A DNA stretch of 64,000 nt from Mycobacterium yunnanensis. GTDB lineage: Bacteria > Actinomycetota > Actinomycetes > Mycobacteriales > Mycobacteriaceae. Numbering within the stretch: the first letter of the stretch is position 1; each line of letters opens with the position of its first letter. Under the pieces are notes generated by a model, which searched no databases, was not told where the DNA came from, and saw only the letters and a program-made list of their open reading frames with translations. This document shows, in pieces, positions 35,469 to 44,410 of the stretch. A program made the position numbers and the translations under genes. The DNA lies in contig NZ_JACKVK010000008.1 of the NCBI RefSeq assembly GCF_025823185.1, forward strand, positions 1,290,312 through 1,354,311, in the 5' to 3' direction.

Positions 35469-35551
35469 GACGCCGGAAGATAGGGGCTGCCCGCTGAAGG
35501 CCCGCTGAGAAGGTCCAGTCGCTCTCAGCGTCGTCTCAGCGGCGTCCGCCG

Positions 35552-36286
35552 ATGCTGGCGTCGGTGAGCCAATCTTCGACAGCGAACCCCAACTGTGACG
35601 ACACGCCCCGAGGGACCCGCGTCCCATTGGGTCCGTGTGCGCTCCTGGTCGGCTTCATCGGGCTCGCAGTCGTTTCGCACCGCGCGACGGCGGGGACCGC
35701 GCTCGACCACGAGGTGCTGGGGTGGCTCGTGGATCACCGCCGCGACGGAATCACCACCGCGGCGATCGCGATCACCAACGCCGGCAGTCCGGTCGCGATG
35801 GCGGTGCTGGCGTTCGTGGCATGCGTGATTCTCTGGCGACGGCACTCGTGGGGAACTGGAGCAGTCGTGGCGGCAACCCTTGCGGTGGCGTACTGCGCGA
35901 GCACTCTGACCAAGACGATCGTCGGCGCGCACCGGCCACCGCGAGCGGTCCAGTTGCTGCTCGAAGTGGACCAGTCCTATCCATCCGGACACGTCACGGG
36001 AACCCTGGCGTTGGTCGGCATCGTCGCGGTGGTGTGCGGAACGAACCGTGCGTGGGTGATCAAGGCCGCGTTGGCCGGCGTCGTCCTCGTGGCCACCGCA
36101 CTGGTGGCGCTGACCCGGCTGTACCTCGGTGTGCATTGGTTGACCGACGTCGTCGGCGGATGCCTGCTCGGTGGCGCTGCGGTGCTCAGCGGCGCGGCCG
36201 TGCTCGACCGGGTGATGCCGGCGCGCGCGGTCAGCGTCGACGGGCTCACCGAGCCACCAGCGTCGACGGTGCCCCAGGTGGCATGA
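35552..36286 (+). CDS. PAP2-family membrane phosphatase
   Basis: A 244-residue protein with about five transmembrane helices and the three PAP2 motifs: KTIVGAHRPP (K-x6-RP), YPSGH, and TRLYLGVHWLTD (R-x5-H-x3-D). It should dephosphorylate a lipid phosphate, such as phosphatidic acid or polyprenyl diphosphate, on the outer face of the membrane. Its stop overlaps the start of the sensor-kinase gene (ATGA), implying coupled expression. Confidence 0.87.
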   Translation: MLASVSQSSTANPNCDDTPRGTRVPLGPCALLVGFIGLAVVSHRATAGTALDHEVLGWLVDHRRDGITTAAIAITNAGSPVAMAVLAFVACVILWRRHSWGTGAVVAATLAVAYCASTLTKTIVGAHRPPRAVQLLLEVDQSYPSGHVTGTLALVGIVAVVCGTNRAWVIKAALAGVVLVATALVALTRLYLGVHWLTDVVGGCLLGGAAVLSGAAVLDRVMPARAVSVDGLTEPPASTVPQVA

Positions 36287-37767
36287 TCCGGACAGTCGCG
36301 CCGCGACGGATCGCCAACGCAGAGACGGGGAGTGCCCGTGCCGACCACGCAGGTGCAGCGCCCTTGCCGAAGATGAGACAGCCGCGGACGTGGTGGAGCC
36401 CGCGTTACTGGGGCATCTCGGCGCGGTCGGCGTTCGTCTCCGCGACGGTCGTCTTGATGGCATTGGTAGTGGCGGGCTCCGGACTGGCCATCGTGCTGTA
36501 CCGCTCCCTTCTCTCCGGAGTCGACGACGCCGCCTCTGGCCGCGTTCGAGACGTGGTGGCGGCGTTGCAATTCGACACCGCAGCCGAACTCGACGCCGCG
36601 CTGGTGTCCACGGATCAGCGAATCGTCGCCGTGCAGGTGATCGGTCCCGACGGGACGGTCGTCCAACGGTCGCCCACGGCACCGGCCACACCGCTGGTCG
36701 CGCCGAGCTCCATCGGGGCAAGGCTGCAGGCCGGGTTGCCCGACGACGCCTCGCCGGACGGCGACATGCGGATCAGCGGCCAGACCGTGGACGGCAAGGG
36801 CGGGCGGTACACGGTGCTGGTCGGCGCCGGCAGTGAAGGGGTCGAGACGACGGTTCAGACGGTGGTGGTGCTGCTGGCGGCCGCGGCGCCCATCGTGATC
36901 GCCGTGTCAGCCGGTGCGGCATACCTGTTGGTGGGCAGGTCGATGCGATCGGTCGACGCGATCCGAACCCGGGTGGCCGACATCAGCACTTCCGATCTCT
37001 CCGAACGGGTTCCGGTGCCACGGAACTACGACGAGATCTCCGCGCTGGCGGTGACGATGAACGAGATGCTGGCGCGCATCGAAGCGGGGCACGATGCTCA
37101 ACGCCGCTTCGTCGGCGACGCATCACACGAGCTACGCAGTCCGGTGGCGGCCATCCTGTCTGCGCTCGACGTCGTCTCGGCGCATCCGGAGTTCCTCGAC
37201 GAGGAGCTCGCGACGTCGACGCTGCGGCCGGAGGCGCAGCGGATGGAGGCGCTCGTCGAGGATCTGCTGCTCCTCGCTAGAGCCGACGAACGTGGACTCA
37301 GTCTGGGCCACCGGGACGTCGACCTCGACGACATCGCCTCCGCCGAGCTGGGGCGGCTGATGAGGGAGACGACGAAGACGGTCGACGCGGATCTGGCTCC
37401 GACGCGGGTCGTCGGCGATCCTGGCGGCCTCACCCGGGTCTTGAGGAATCTGCTGGAGAACGCCGCGCGTCACGCCACGTCACGGGTCGAGCTTCGCGTG
37501 GGCATCCAAGGGGGCAGGGCCATCGTGACGGTTGCCGACGACGGCCCGGGAATCCCGGAGAACGATCGTGAACGGGTATTCGACAGGTTCGTTCGGCTGG
37601 ACTACGACCGCGCCCGCAGGAGTGGGGGAGCGGGTCTGGGTTTGGCGATCGTGTCGGAAGTCGTTGCGGCGCATGGCGGCAACGTGGAGATCCGGGACCG
37701 GCCCGGTGGCGGCACGCTGGTCAGCGTTCAGCTTCCGGTGGTGAACTCACCGGAGTCAAGTCGGTAG
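36283..37767 (+). CDS. Two-component sensor histidine kinase
   Basis: A 494-residue HisKA/HATPase_c kinase. Two transmembrane helices (near residues 50-72 and 190-212) flank an extracytoplasmic domain, followed by a HAMP region, an H-box (GDASHELRSPVAAIL), an N-box (RNLLENAARHA), DDGPGIP and GGAGLGLAIV. The ATG at 36283 overlaps the PAP2 stop; an ATG at 36373 is an alternative that keeps the first membrane helix. The 3' end overlaps the convergent response regulator gene by 40 bases. Its signal is unknown. Confidence 0.88.
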   Translation: MIRTVAPRRIANAETGSARADHAGAAPLPKMRQPRTWWSPRYWGISARSAFVSATVVLMALVVAGSGLAIVLYRSLLSGVDDAASGRVRDVVAALQFDTAAELDAALVSTDQRIVAVQVIGPDGTVVQRSPTAPATPLVAPSSIGARLQAGLPDDASPDGDMRISGQTVDGKGGRYTVLVGAGSEGVETTVQTVVVLLAAAAPIVIAVSAGAAYLLVGRSMRSVDAIRTRVADISTSDLSERVPVPRNYDEISALAVTMNEMLARIEAGHDAQRRFVGDASHELRSPVAAILSALDVVSAHPEFLDEELATSTLRPEAQRMEALVEDLLLLARADERGLSLGHRDVDLDDIASAELGRLMRETTKTVDADLAPTRVVGDPGGLTRVLRNLLENAARHATSRVELRVGIQGGRAIVTVADDGPGIPENDRERVFDRFVRLDYDRARRSGGAGLGLAIVSEVVAAHGGNVEIRDRPGGGTLVSVQLPVVNSPESSR

Positions 37768-38426
37768 CCGGCGCCACGGACGGTCGTGATGGTGGTGGTG
37801 CCGAACGGCGTGTCGATCTTGCGGCGCAGATACCCGACGTACACCTCGACGACGTTGTCGGGTCCGGTGTAGTGCGCATCCCAGACGTGTTGCAGCATCT
37901 CGTTCTTGGTGACGACGGTGTCCTTGTGGCGCATCAGGTATTCCAGGACGCCGTACTCGCGGGGCGTCAGCTCGATGGGGACCGACGCGCGTTCCACGAC
38001 GCGTCGCGCAGGATCGAGGGTGAGTGAGCCGGCGGTCATCACGACGGGCCGTTGGGGCGCCCCGCGCCGCAGTAGCGCGCGCAATCGAGCCAAGAGGACG
38101 ATGAACGCCACCGGCTTGGAGAGGTAGTCGTCGGCGCCGAGGTCGAACGCGTCGGTCTGGTCGTAGTCGCCGTCCTTGGCCGTCAGCATCAACACCGGCG
38201 TCCAGACTTCCTTGGCCCGCATCTGACGAAGGACTTCGTAGCCGTTGATGCCAGGCAGCATGATGTCGAGAACGATGACGTCGTAGCGGTTCTCCGTTGC
38301 CTCCCACAGGCCGTCGACCCCGTCGTCGACGTGCACGACCACGAAGCCCTCGGCCCGCAGGCCCATGCACAGCGTGGCGGCGAACCGGGGTTCGTCTTCG
38401 ACGATGAGCACCTTCACCCGTGTCAT
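37728..38426 (-). CDS. OmpR-family response regulator
   Basis: A 232-residue response regulator. The receiver domain has acidic residues in VEDEPR, phospho-acceptor Asp54 in VLDIMLPG, and the lysine in LSKPVAF. The C-terminal winged helix includes ELTPREYGVLEYLM and VEVYVGYLRRKID. It probably pairs with the kinase encoded tail-to-tail at 36283-37767. Kinase and regulator are usually co-directional, so the convergent, overlapping layout is unusual. A small secreted repeat protein lies immediately upstream on the same strand. Confidence 0.88.
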   Translation of the reverse strand: MTRVKVLIVEDEPRFAATLCMGLRAEGFVVVHVDDGVDGLWEATENRYDVIVLDIMLPGINGYEVLRQMRAKEVWTPVLMLTAKDGDYDQTDAFDLGADDYLSKPVAFIVLLARLRALLRRGAPQRPVVMTAGSLTLDPARRVVERASVPIELTPREYGVLEYLMRHKDTVVTKNEMLQHVWDAHYTGPDNVVEVYVGYLRRKIDTPFGTTTITTVRGAGYRLDSGEFTTGS

Positions 38427-38520
38427 CCTCCATTCGCGACGTGTCCACTACCAGTGTGGCCGAGAGGCCGACCGGTCACGGTTGGCGCGCGGGGGAGCGG
38501 CCGACCGTGACGGTCGACCG

Positions 38521-38793
38521 CTACCGCGTCGGAGCCGCCGGCGGTGGCGCGTCGGGGGTGTCACCTGGCTCCGGGGTGTCCGGCACCCCAGGAACGTCCG
38601 GTGCGTCGGTGGCATCGGGGGTGTCGCCTGGCTCCGGGGTGTCCGGGGCCCCGGGGACGTCGGGGGCATCTGAGGTGGCCGGCCCCTGTGGGGCCGGGCC
38701 ATTCATCACTGTGGCGGCCGCAACCGCGCCCGCCCCGCCTAGAAGGAGGGTGGCCGCGGCGAATCCCGCTGCCACAGTTCGACGTTTCTGCAT
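38521..38793 (-). CDS. Small exported Pro/Asp/Gly-rich repeat protein
   Basis: A 90-residue protein with a signal-type N-terminus (MQKRRTVAAGFAAATLLLGG) and a low-complexity mature part built on about two copies of a 21-residue unit around APDVPGVPDTPEPGDTPDA. The DNA shows the same 63-base tandem repeat (copies near 38554 and 38617). It is encoded 94 bases upstream of the response-regulator gene and on the same strand. It could be a wall-spanning linker or a target of the two-component system. No function is recognised. Confidence 0.65.
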   Translation of the reverse strand: MQKRRTVAAGFAAATLLLGGAGAVAAATVMNGPAPQGPATSDAPDVPGAPDTPEPGDTPDATDAPDVPGVPDTPEPGDTPDAPPPAAPTR

Positions 38794-38928
38794 CTCGGTG
38801 CTCCTCTCGTGGCGCCACGGTGGATGTGGTGCCGATGACGCCCACGATTGCAGCGCAGCGCTGTGAGACCACTGAGGACGAAGACCTCGTTCGTCAACCG
38901 GAATGGGCGCAGCCCTCGGCGTCCGCGA

Positions 38929-40992
38929 TCACGCGAAGTCCAGTCGCGCGCGGTCCTCACCGTGGACGGCCGTCAGCGTCGCCGGACGGCCGCGGACCCA
39001 CAGCCGGTCGACGTGCACGCCGTCCCAGCCCTGCGGCATCGTCACCGGTCCGCTGCACCAGCCGGCAGGATCGCCCGCGCGCAGAGTCATCCCGGTGAGC
39101 CCGTACAGGCAGCCGGTGAGGAAACCGCCCATGTTGGCGATGAACGGGCCCGCGCGCGGCTGGTCCGGGTAGACCGACGGGCTGTACTCGCAGACGACGA
39201 CGTGCGGTTGTTGCACGAACTCGGCGAAGCCGCGCTCGTACAGCTCGAGCGCCCGGTCCCGCTCGCCGAGTCGCGCCGCGTACACACCGGCAACGGCCGA
39301 CAGCATCGGTGAACCGAGGTAGTCGTCGACGTTGCCGACGGCCGCGGCGAGGGTGCGCCGCTGCGTCTCCGGGTCGACCGGATAACCGACGGGGAAGAGT
39401 CCGGCGGCGGCCTCGGGGGTGGATCCCTTCGGCTCGTCCGGTCTGTAGTCGTCGTGGTTGACGATCGCCCCGTCCGCGTTCCTGGGCAGCACGAGGTCGT
39501 CGGCGATGCGCGTCCACACGTCGTTCGCGCGGAAGCCGAGCTCGGAGGCGAGAGCCGTCGCCTCGCGTAGCGCCATGGCCGCCGACATGTTGACGAAGGC
39601 GTTGTTGTTCACCGGTCCGCCCGTCTCCGCAACCCCCTCCACGCGCTGAAACTCGTAGCCCCGTCCGGTCTGCCGAACGCGACTGGCGATCCATCGGGCG
39701 ACCTCGGTGAGCACCGGCCAGGTCGCCTCGCGGGCGAACTGGTCGTCCCCGGTGGCGTGCACGTACTGGGCAAGGGCCAGCGCCACGTCGGCGCTGACGT
39801 GATGCTCGGTGGCCGGCGCCTCCCCGCCCATCGGGGTCGCCTCCTGGCCGGTGCGGGGGCCGCTCTCCCACGGAAACTGCGCCCCGGCGTATCCCTGCGC
39901 CTCGGCGTTGGAACGCGCACCACCCAGTCGGGAACGGCGGTAGCCCAGCAGCGCCCGCGCCGCGTCGGGTTGGGTGAGGAGCAGGGTGGGCACCGCGAAG
40001 GTCTCGATGTCCCACATCACGTGGCCGCGGTAGTAGTGGTAGTCCGGCCAGTAGGCCATGCCGAACGGCGAGGTGTGGCCCGGTGAGGCGCGGTGAACCG
40101 AAGTCTGAAGGTAGAAGTACGCCGCGTCGGTGAGCGCCTGCCACCGGCTGGGCGCGCCGGTCAGCTCGACGCGGCCGCGCCACAGTTCGTCCCACCGCTG
40201 CGCGTGCTCGGCGAGCAACGCGTCGAAGCCGCGCTGCGACGCGTCGTCGAGCATTCGGACTGCCTGCAGGTGCGGCTCCCAGTGGAACGCGTCGGTGACC
40301 ACGCTGGTGAGCTGGCGCAGCCGGTACTCGCGGCCCGGCTGGGCCGCGATCCGGTAGGCGGTCGTGGTGCGGCCTGTGACGGTGTGCCTGAACTCGGGGG
40401 TGCAGCCTTCGGCGCCGGCGAGCTCGGTGGCCCAGGCGAAGCCGCACGAGGACATGCCGCTTGGTTCGCGCCAGCCCAGCACGCCGTCCGCGGACCCGTA
40501 CCGGCCGTCGGAACCCAGCTCGGCAAGGAACGGGATGCCCAGCGGCCCGCCGGCGTCGACGCCGGCGGACAGCTCGAGCTCGCAACCGGAGTCGACCCGT
40601 ACGGTCACCTCCTGCATCGCGATCGTCGGGAAGGCCTTGTTGCACACCGTGAGGACGCCGACGTCGGCGCGCACACCCCCGATGGTCACGGCCAGCGCAG
40701 TGCGCACCTCGCCACGGGCGAAGTCGTACCGCTGCTCGCGCAGCAGTGCTCCGGCGGGAAATGCCGAGATCGGGATGCCATCCATGACCACGTCACCGGT
40801 CAACGGGTAGGGGACTGGCAACAGCGACTCCACCTCGTCGCGGGGGTCCGGGCCGACGAAGCCGTTCACCGTGGCCACGCCGTGCAGCGGCACGGCCTCG
40901 AACCGCAACCCGATCAGCCCGTTGGACACGTAGACCGGTAGGTGGTCAGGGCGCCATTCCCGCACCGGGTCGGGGCTGATGGGTCCGCTCAT
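38929..40992 (-). CDS. Glycoside hydrolase family 65-like enzyme
   Basis: A 687-residue enzyme with the GH65 layout: an N-terminal beta-sandwich, then an (alpha/alpha)6 barrel. GHVMWDIETFAVPTLLL (near residues 327-343) matches the substrate-binding GH65 motif. Acidic candidates for catalysis are in WESGPRTGQEATPMG and in GEAPATEHHVSADVALALAQ. The end, VRGRPATLTAVHGEDRARLDF, is the family's C-terminal sheet. It is more like trehalase/ATHL1-type GH65 hydrolases than the phosphorylases, but the substrate is not decidable. No signal peptide is present. The DUF2795 gene upstream ends 12 bases before its start, so they form an operon. Confidence 0.8.
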   Translation of the reverse strand: MSGPISPDPVREWRPDHLPVYVSNGLIGLRFEAVPLHGVATVNGFVGPDPRDEVESLLPVPYPLTGDVVMDGIPISAFPAGALLREQRYDFARGEVRTALAVTIGGVRADVGVLTVCNKAFPTIAMQEVTVRVDSGCELELSAGVDAGGPLGIPFLAELGSDGRYGSADGVLGWREPSGMSSCGFAWATELAGAEGCTPEFRHTVTGRTTTAYRIAAQPGREYRLRQLTSVVTDAFHWEPHLQAVRMLDDASQRGFDALLAEHAQRWDELWRGRVELTGAPSRWQALTDAAYFYLQTSVHRASPGHTSPFGMAYWPDYHYYRGHVMWDIETFAVPTLLLTQPDAARALLGYRRSRLGGARSNAEAQGYAGAQFPWESGPRTGQEATPMGGEAPATEHHVSADVALALAQYVHATGDDQFAREATWPVLTEVARWIASRVRQTGRGYEFQRVEGVAETGGPVNNNAFVNMSAAMALREATALASELGFRANDVWTRIADDLVLPRNADGAIVNHDDYRPDEPKGSTPEAAAGLFPVGYPVDPETQRRTLAAAVGNVDDYLGSPMLSAVAGVYAARLGERDRALELYERGFAEFVQQPHVVVCEYSPSVYPDQPRAGPFIANMGGFLTGCLYGLTGMTLRAGDPAGWCSGPVTMPQGWDGVHVDRLWVRGRPATLTAVHGEDRARLDFA

Positions 40993-41004
40993 GGTGACGA
41001 GCCC

Positions 41005-41328
41005 TCACTTCTTGCGGTTTTCGCCGAGTTCCTCGGTGATCGGATTTGGTGGCACGTCTCGGTCCCTTTGGGTGACACCCGGCTTGGCGTGTACTCGGTG
41101 CGCGGCACCCCTCTCGCCATTGGTCATGACGTCGTCGGTCAGCGGGACGGACGCGAGCACTTCGGCGAATCCGGCGTAGGTCTCGGGCGGGATCGATCGC
41201 AGCGCCCGGATGGTGTCGTCGTCGCAGGAGCGGCGTTCGGCCGCTGATAGAAGAGTGTCCTTGTCCGCTGGAAAGTCGACGTCGTCGAGGCATTCGCGGA
41301 GTTGGCGGCGTGTGGTGGTTGCAGGCAT
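41005..41328 (-). CDS. DUF2795 domain protein
   Basis: A 107-residue cytoplasmic protein with a DUF2795-like three-helix domain (RQLRECLDDVDFPADKDTLL, ending near LRSIPPETYAGFAEVLASV) and a charged tail. It has a strong ribosome site, GAGGAGCACC, just before the ATG at 41328. DUF2795 is of unknown function and recurs in stress-type gene clusters. It precedes the GH65-like gene in the same operon and is divergent from the FmdB-type gene. Confidence 0.75.
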   Translation of the reverse strand: MPATTTRRQLRECLDDVDFPADKDTLLSAAERRSCDDDTIRALRSIPPETYAGFAEVLASVPLTDDVMTNGERGAAHRVHAKPGVTQRDRDVPPNPITEELGENRKK

Positions 41329-41578
41329 GGTGCTCCTCGTCGTGTCTCGGGGCGCAGTGCCCCGCGGCAGGGGCGCCAAACCCCGACGAACGACCAATTT
41401 CCGACCGCACGCCGAGACCCAACGTTGACGTGGAGAAGGGTGAACGGCGCCCGTCGGACCCACAGTGTTAACAACGACCGAATAGTGCTGCGCGGCGGCA
41501 ACATTCACTGTCGCGAGGTGCAATGGGCGCCCTGCGCGAGATGCATGCCGACACCCGTCGTGTTGCAATGGAGCGGCC

Positions 41579-41863
41579 ATGCCGACCTACACCTACGACT
41601 GCGACTCCTGTGGCAGCTTCGAGCTGAACCGACCGATGTCGGCGGTCTCTGCAGACGCCGGATGCCCCGAGTGCACCTCCCCGGCGCGACGCGTGTTCGG
41701 CGCACCGGGGCTCAACGCACTCGATCCCAACCTGCGTCGACGACACGACGCCGCGGCGGCGAGCGCCAGCGAGCCGGCGGTCGTGCGGTCGGTGCCGGGC
41801 CGCTCGCGCCGAGCCACGCCGATCACCACCGATCCGCGGCACGCCCGGTTACCGCGCCCCTGA
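41579..41863 (+). CDS. FmdB-type zinc ribbon protein
   Basis: A 94-residue protein with an N-terminal zinc ribbon MPTYTYDCDSCGSFEL (CxxC) and CPECTSPARRVFG (CxxC), the signature of the FmdB/CxxC_CXXC_SSSS regulator family. The remainder is basic and low-complexity. Such genes sit beside fmdA in amidase operons, where a regulatory role was proposed; the position here agrees. The next gene starts 14 bases downstream. Confidence 0.85.
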   Translation: MPTYTYDCDSCGSFELNRPMSAVSADAGCPECTSPARRVFGAPGLNALDPNLRRRHDAAAASASEPAVVRSVPGRSRRATPITTDPRHARLPRP

Positions 41864-41877
41864 CGAGAGGAACCCCA

Positions 41878-43125
41878 GTGCCCGACGTTGTCTTCACCGT
41901 GGACCAAGCCCGTTCGATGCGCGACCAGGCGGTACCCGGTCACAACCGGTGGCACCCGGACATCCCGCCGGCGGTCAACGTTCGACCCGGACAGTCGATC
42001 CGGGTGGAATGCCGGGAGTGGACCGACGGACAGATCCACAACGACGATTCGGCCAACGACGTGCGCGACGTCGACCTGAGTCATGCCCACATGTTGTCGG
42101 GCCCCATCTACGTCGAAGGCGCCGAGCCCGGCGACCTGCTCGTCGTCGACATCCTCGATCTGGGCCCGGTGCCACAAGAAGTCGGTGACCTACCGGGACA
42201 GGGCTGGGGGTACACCGGCATCTTCGCCAAGGCCAACGGGGGCGGCTTCCTCACCGATTACTTCCCGGACGCCTACAAGGCCATCTGGGACTTCTCCGGC
42301 CAGAAGTGCACGTCGCGGCACATCCCCGGTGTCGAATTCACCGGCATCACCCATCCGGGACTCTTCGGCACCGCACCGTCACCACAACTGTTGTCGCAGT
42401 GGAACCGCCGCGAGCAGGCGTTGATCGACACCGACCCCGGCCGGATACCGGCGTTGGCCCTGCCCCCGCTGGAGGAATCGGTGCTCGGCGGCACGGCAAC
42501 CGGTGAGGTGCTCGCCAAGATCGGTCGGGAGGGCGCCCGAACGGTACCGGCCCGCGAAAACGGCGGCAACCACGACATCAAGAACTTCACCCGCGGCTCG
42601 CGAGTCTTCTATCCGGTGCACGTGCCGGGCGCACTCTTCTCCGGCGGCGACCTCCACTTCAGCCAAGGCGACGGCGAGATCACGTTCTGCGGCGCCATCG
42701 AGATGGGCGGCTTCATCGACTTCCACGTCGACCTGATCAAGGGCGGCATGGAGACCTACGGCGTGACGACGAACCCGATCCTCATGCCAGGCAACGTCGA
42801 ACCGCGGTACTCGGAATTCGTGACGTTCATCGGGATCGGCGTCGACCACGACACCGACACTCAGCTGTACAACGACACCACCGTCGCCTATCGCAATGCC
42901 TGCCTGAACGCGGTGCGCTATCTGGAGAAGTTCGGCTACTCCGGCCCCCAGGCGTACCTGCTCCTCGGCGCGGCGCCAATCGAAGGCCGGGTCAGCGGTG
43001 TCGTCGACATTCCGAACGCGTGCTGCTCGCTCTATCTGCCGACGGCGATCTTCGACTTCGACATCCGGCCCAGCGGTGCAGGGCCGACGTCCGTCGACCG
43101 CGGCAGCTGCGCAGTCTCGAGCTGA
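41878..43125 (+). CDS. fmdA: Formamidase/acetamidase
   Basis: A 415-residue enzyme of the FmdA/AmdA family that hydrolyses formamide or short-chain amides to the acid and ammonia in the cytoplasm. Family features include NDVRDVDLSHAHMLSGPIYV, GALFSGGDLHFSQGDGE, the cysteine segment ITFCGAIEMGGF and the C-terminal GRVSGVVDIPNACCSLYLPT. The GTG at 41878 follows GAGAGG by seven bases and gives the normal N-terminus PDVVFTVDQARSM. Cotranscribed with the zinc-ribbon gene. Length and motifs fit FmdA (formamidase) better than acetamidase, but substrate choice is uncertain. Confidence 0.88.
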   Translation: MPDVVFTVDQARSMRDQAVPGHNRWHPDIPPAVNVRPGQSIRVECREWTDGQIHNDDSANDVRDVDLSHAHMLSGPIYVEGAEPGDLLVVDILDLGPVPQEVGDLPGQGWGYTGIFAKANGGGFLTDYFPDAYKAIWDFSGQKCTSRHIPGVEFTGITHPGLFGTAPSPQLLSQWNRREQALIDTDPGRIPALALPPLEESVLGGTATGEVLAKIGREGARTVPARENGGNHDIKNFTRGSRVFYPVHVPGALFSGGDLHFSQGDGEITFCGAIEMGGFIDFHVDLIKGGMETYGVTTNPILMPGNVEPRYSEFVTFIGIGVDHDTDTQLYNDTTVAYRNACLNAVRYLEKFGYSGPQAYLLLGAAPIEGRVSGVVDIPNACCSLYLPTAIFDFDIRPSGAGPTSVDRGSCAVSS

Positions 43126-43134
43126 TGCCCGTCG

Positions 43135-43500
43135 TCAACGACGCCTTCTCGATCTCGTGAATCGATACCGCCGCAGGCTTCGCGGGAACTCGGCCAATCC
43201 GGGCCCGCCCTCGCGCAACCAGTCGGCGATGTCCGATCCCGCGTCGTCGGTGAAGACGTAGCCCAGCCAGGTCGACCGTCCGCCGCAGCGGCGTCCGCCG
43301 TCCGACGGCGTGACCACCATGACGTTGGAACGCTCGCACGGCCCGAGGCAGTCGGTGACCCGCAGATCGGCGACGTCGCGCATCAGATCGCGCAGCACGC
43401 CGAGCTGAGCTGGGTGGTCGGTGTCGGGGTGCTTCTTCGCGGTGCCGCAGCAGCATCCCCGGCACACGGTGACGGTGGGTCGGGTTCGGTCCAGGGCCAT
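43135..43500 (-). CDS. Thioredoxin-like (2Fe-2S) ferredoxin-type protein
   Basis: A 121-residue protein. VTVCRGCCCGTAKKH at residues 11-25 and VTDCLGPCERSNVMVV near 50-65 are the cysteine clusters of thioredoxin-like 2Fe-2S ferredoxins. The C-terminus is arginine-rich. It is convergent with fmdA, nine bases apart. The electron-transfer partner is unknown. Confidence 0.75.
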   Translation of the reverse strand: MALDRTRPTVTVCRGCCCGTAKKHPDTDHPAQLGVLRDLMRDVADLRVTDCLGPCERSNVMVVTPSDGGRRCGGRSTWLGYVFTDDAGSDIADWLREGGPGLAEFPRSLRRYRFTRSRRRR

Positions 43501-43549
43501 GGCGTCGATTCTTCTCGACGCCGACCGGTTGCGCCGACGAGGGCCGTGA

Positions 43550-44410
43550 CTACGTGCCCGGGGCGGCGTCCTCGCCGGGAGTCACGACGATGGGCACCTG
43601 CAGGACCCGCAAGATCCTGGCCGCGGTCGAACCGATGAACAGACGGCGGGGCGGGGCCAGGCGGCTCGACCCGAGCATCAGCAGATCGGCTGGGTCCCAG
43701 TCGAGTCCGTCGACGGCTGCCTCGACCGTGTCGCCGTCGGCAACGATGGCGGTGACCGCAGCGCCTTCTGGGAGGGTGGACTTCACGGCAGCCAAAGTGG
43801 CGTAGGCATGCGCGCGAGCGGCCTCGACACCCTCCTCACCGTGCTTGTCGAGCGCCACCAGCGAGACCAACCGCAGCGGCACTCCGGTGGCTCGGCTCGC
43901 GGCGACCGCCATGTCGAGTAGGCGCGCAGCGCCGGGGCGATCGCCGATCGCGCAGGTGACGCTGCGGACGCGCTGCACCTCGGAGTGCCGGGTTCCTCGC
44001 GGCGCCACCGCCACCGGCACGGGTGCCGAGTGCAGCAGGTCGTCGACGAAGGAACCCAGCGCCAGGCTGCCGGCCAGACCGCCGCCGGATCCGCCGACGA
44101 CCAGGGCCTCGGCGCCCAGCCGGAGTGCTTCCTCGCCAAGCACTTCGGCGACGGACTCCCCGATGAGCACCTCGGCCTTGGCCACAACGTCGTCGGGCAC
44201 CAGGGCCATGGCGTCGTCGAGCCAGGCCGAGCTCTGCCCGGCGAGCACGTCGTGGAATTTGTCGGCGGTGATGCGAGGCGTGGTGACGTCATCGGGCGAC
44301 AACACCATTCGCAATTCGAGCTCGGCGCCGAGGGTCCGGGCGAGTCGCACTCCAAGCGCCAGCGCATCGGCACCGCCTGCGGTGGCGAGGTAACCGACGA
44401 CGAGCTTCAT
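43550..44410 (-). CDS. Universal stress protein, two USP domains
   Basis: A 286-residue tandem USP protein. The first domain spans about 1-145, with nucleotide loop GGSGGGLAGSLALGSFVDDLL (split across about 108-128) and SAPVPVAVAPRG; the second, about 150-286, has LMLGSSRLAPPRRLFIGSTA and VPIVVTPG. The G-(2x)-G-(9x)-G(S/T) ATP signature is recognisable in both. Its ATG overlaps the APC permease stop (ATGA), so the two are coupled. Tandem USPs are common in mycobacterial hypoxia and stress regulons. Confidence 0.87.
   Translation of the reverse strand: MKLVVGYLATAGGADALALGVRLARTLGAELELRMVLSPDDVTTPRITADKFHDVLAGQSSAWLDDAMALVPDDVVAKAEVLIGESVAEVLGEEALRLGAEALVVGGSGGGLAGSLALGSFVDDLLHSAPVPVAVAPRGTRHSEVQRVRSVTCAIGDRPGAARLLDMAVAASRATGVPLRLVSLVALDKHGEEGVEAARAHAYATLAAVKSTLPEGAAVTAIVADGDTVEAAVDGLDWDPADLLMLGSSRLAPPRRLFIGSTAARILRVLQVPIVVTPGEDAAPGT

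Noticed and set aside
35061..35483. A forward ORF in the membrane protein locus
   Set aside because: The Glu/Arg/His-rich product is the antisense shadow of the COG4705 membrane protein.
38550..38690. A possible CRISPR-like or minisatellite repeat
   Set aside because: There are only two copies of 63 bases, in frame within a coding sequence, with no spacers.
43135..43500. The ferredoxin-like gene as part of the formamidase operon
   Set aside because: It is convergent with fmdA, so it cannot be on the same transcript.
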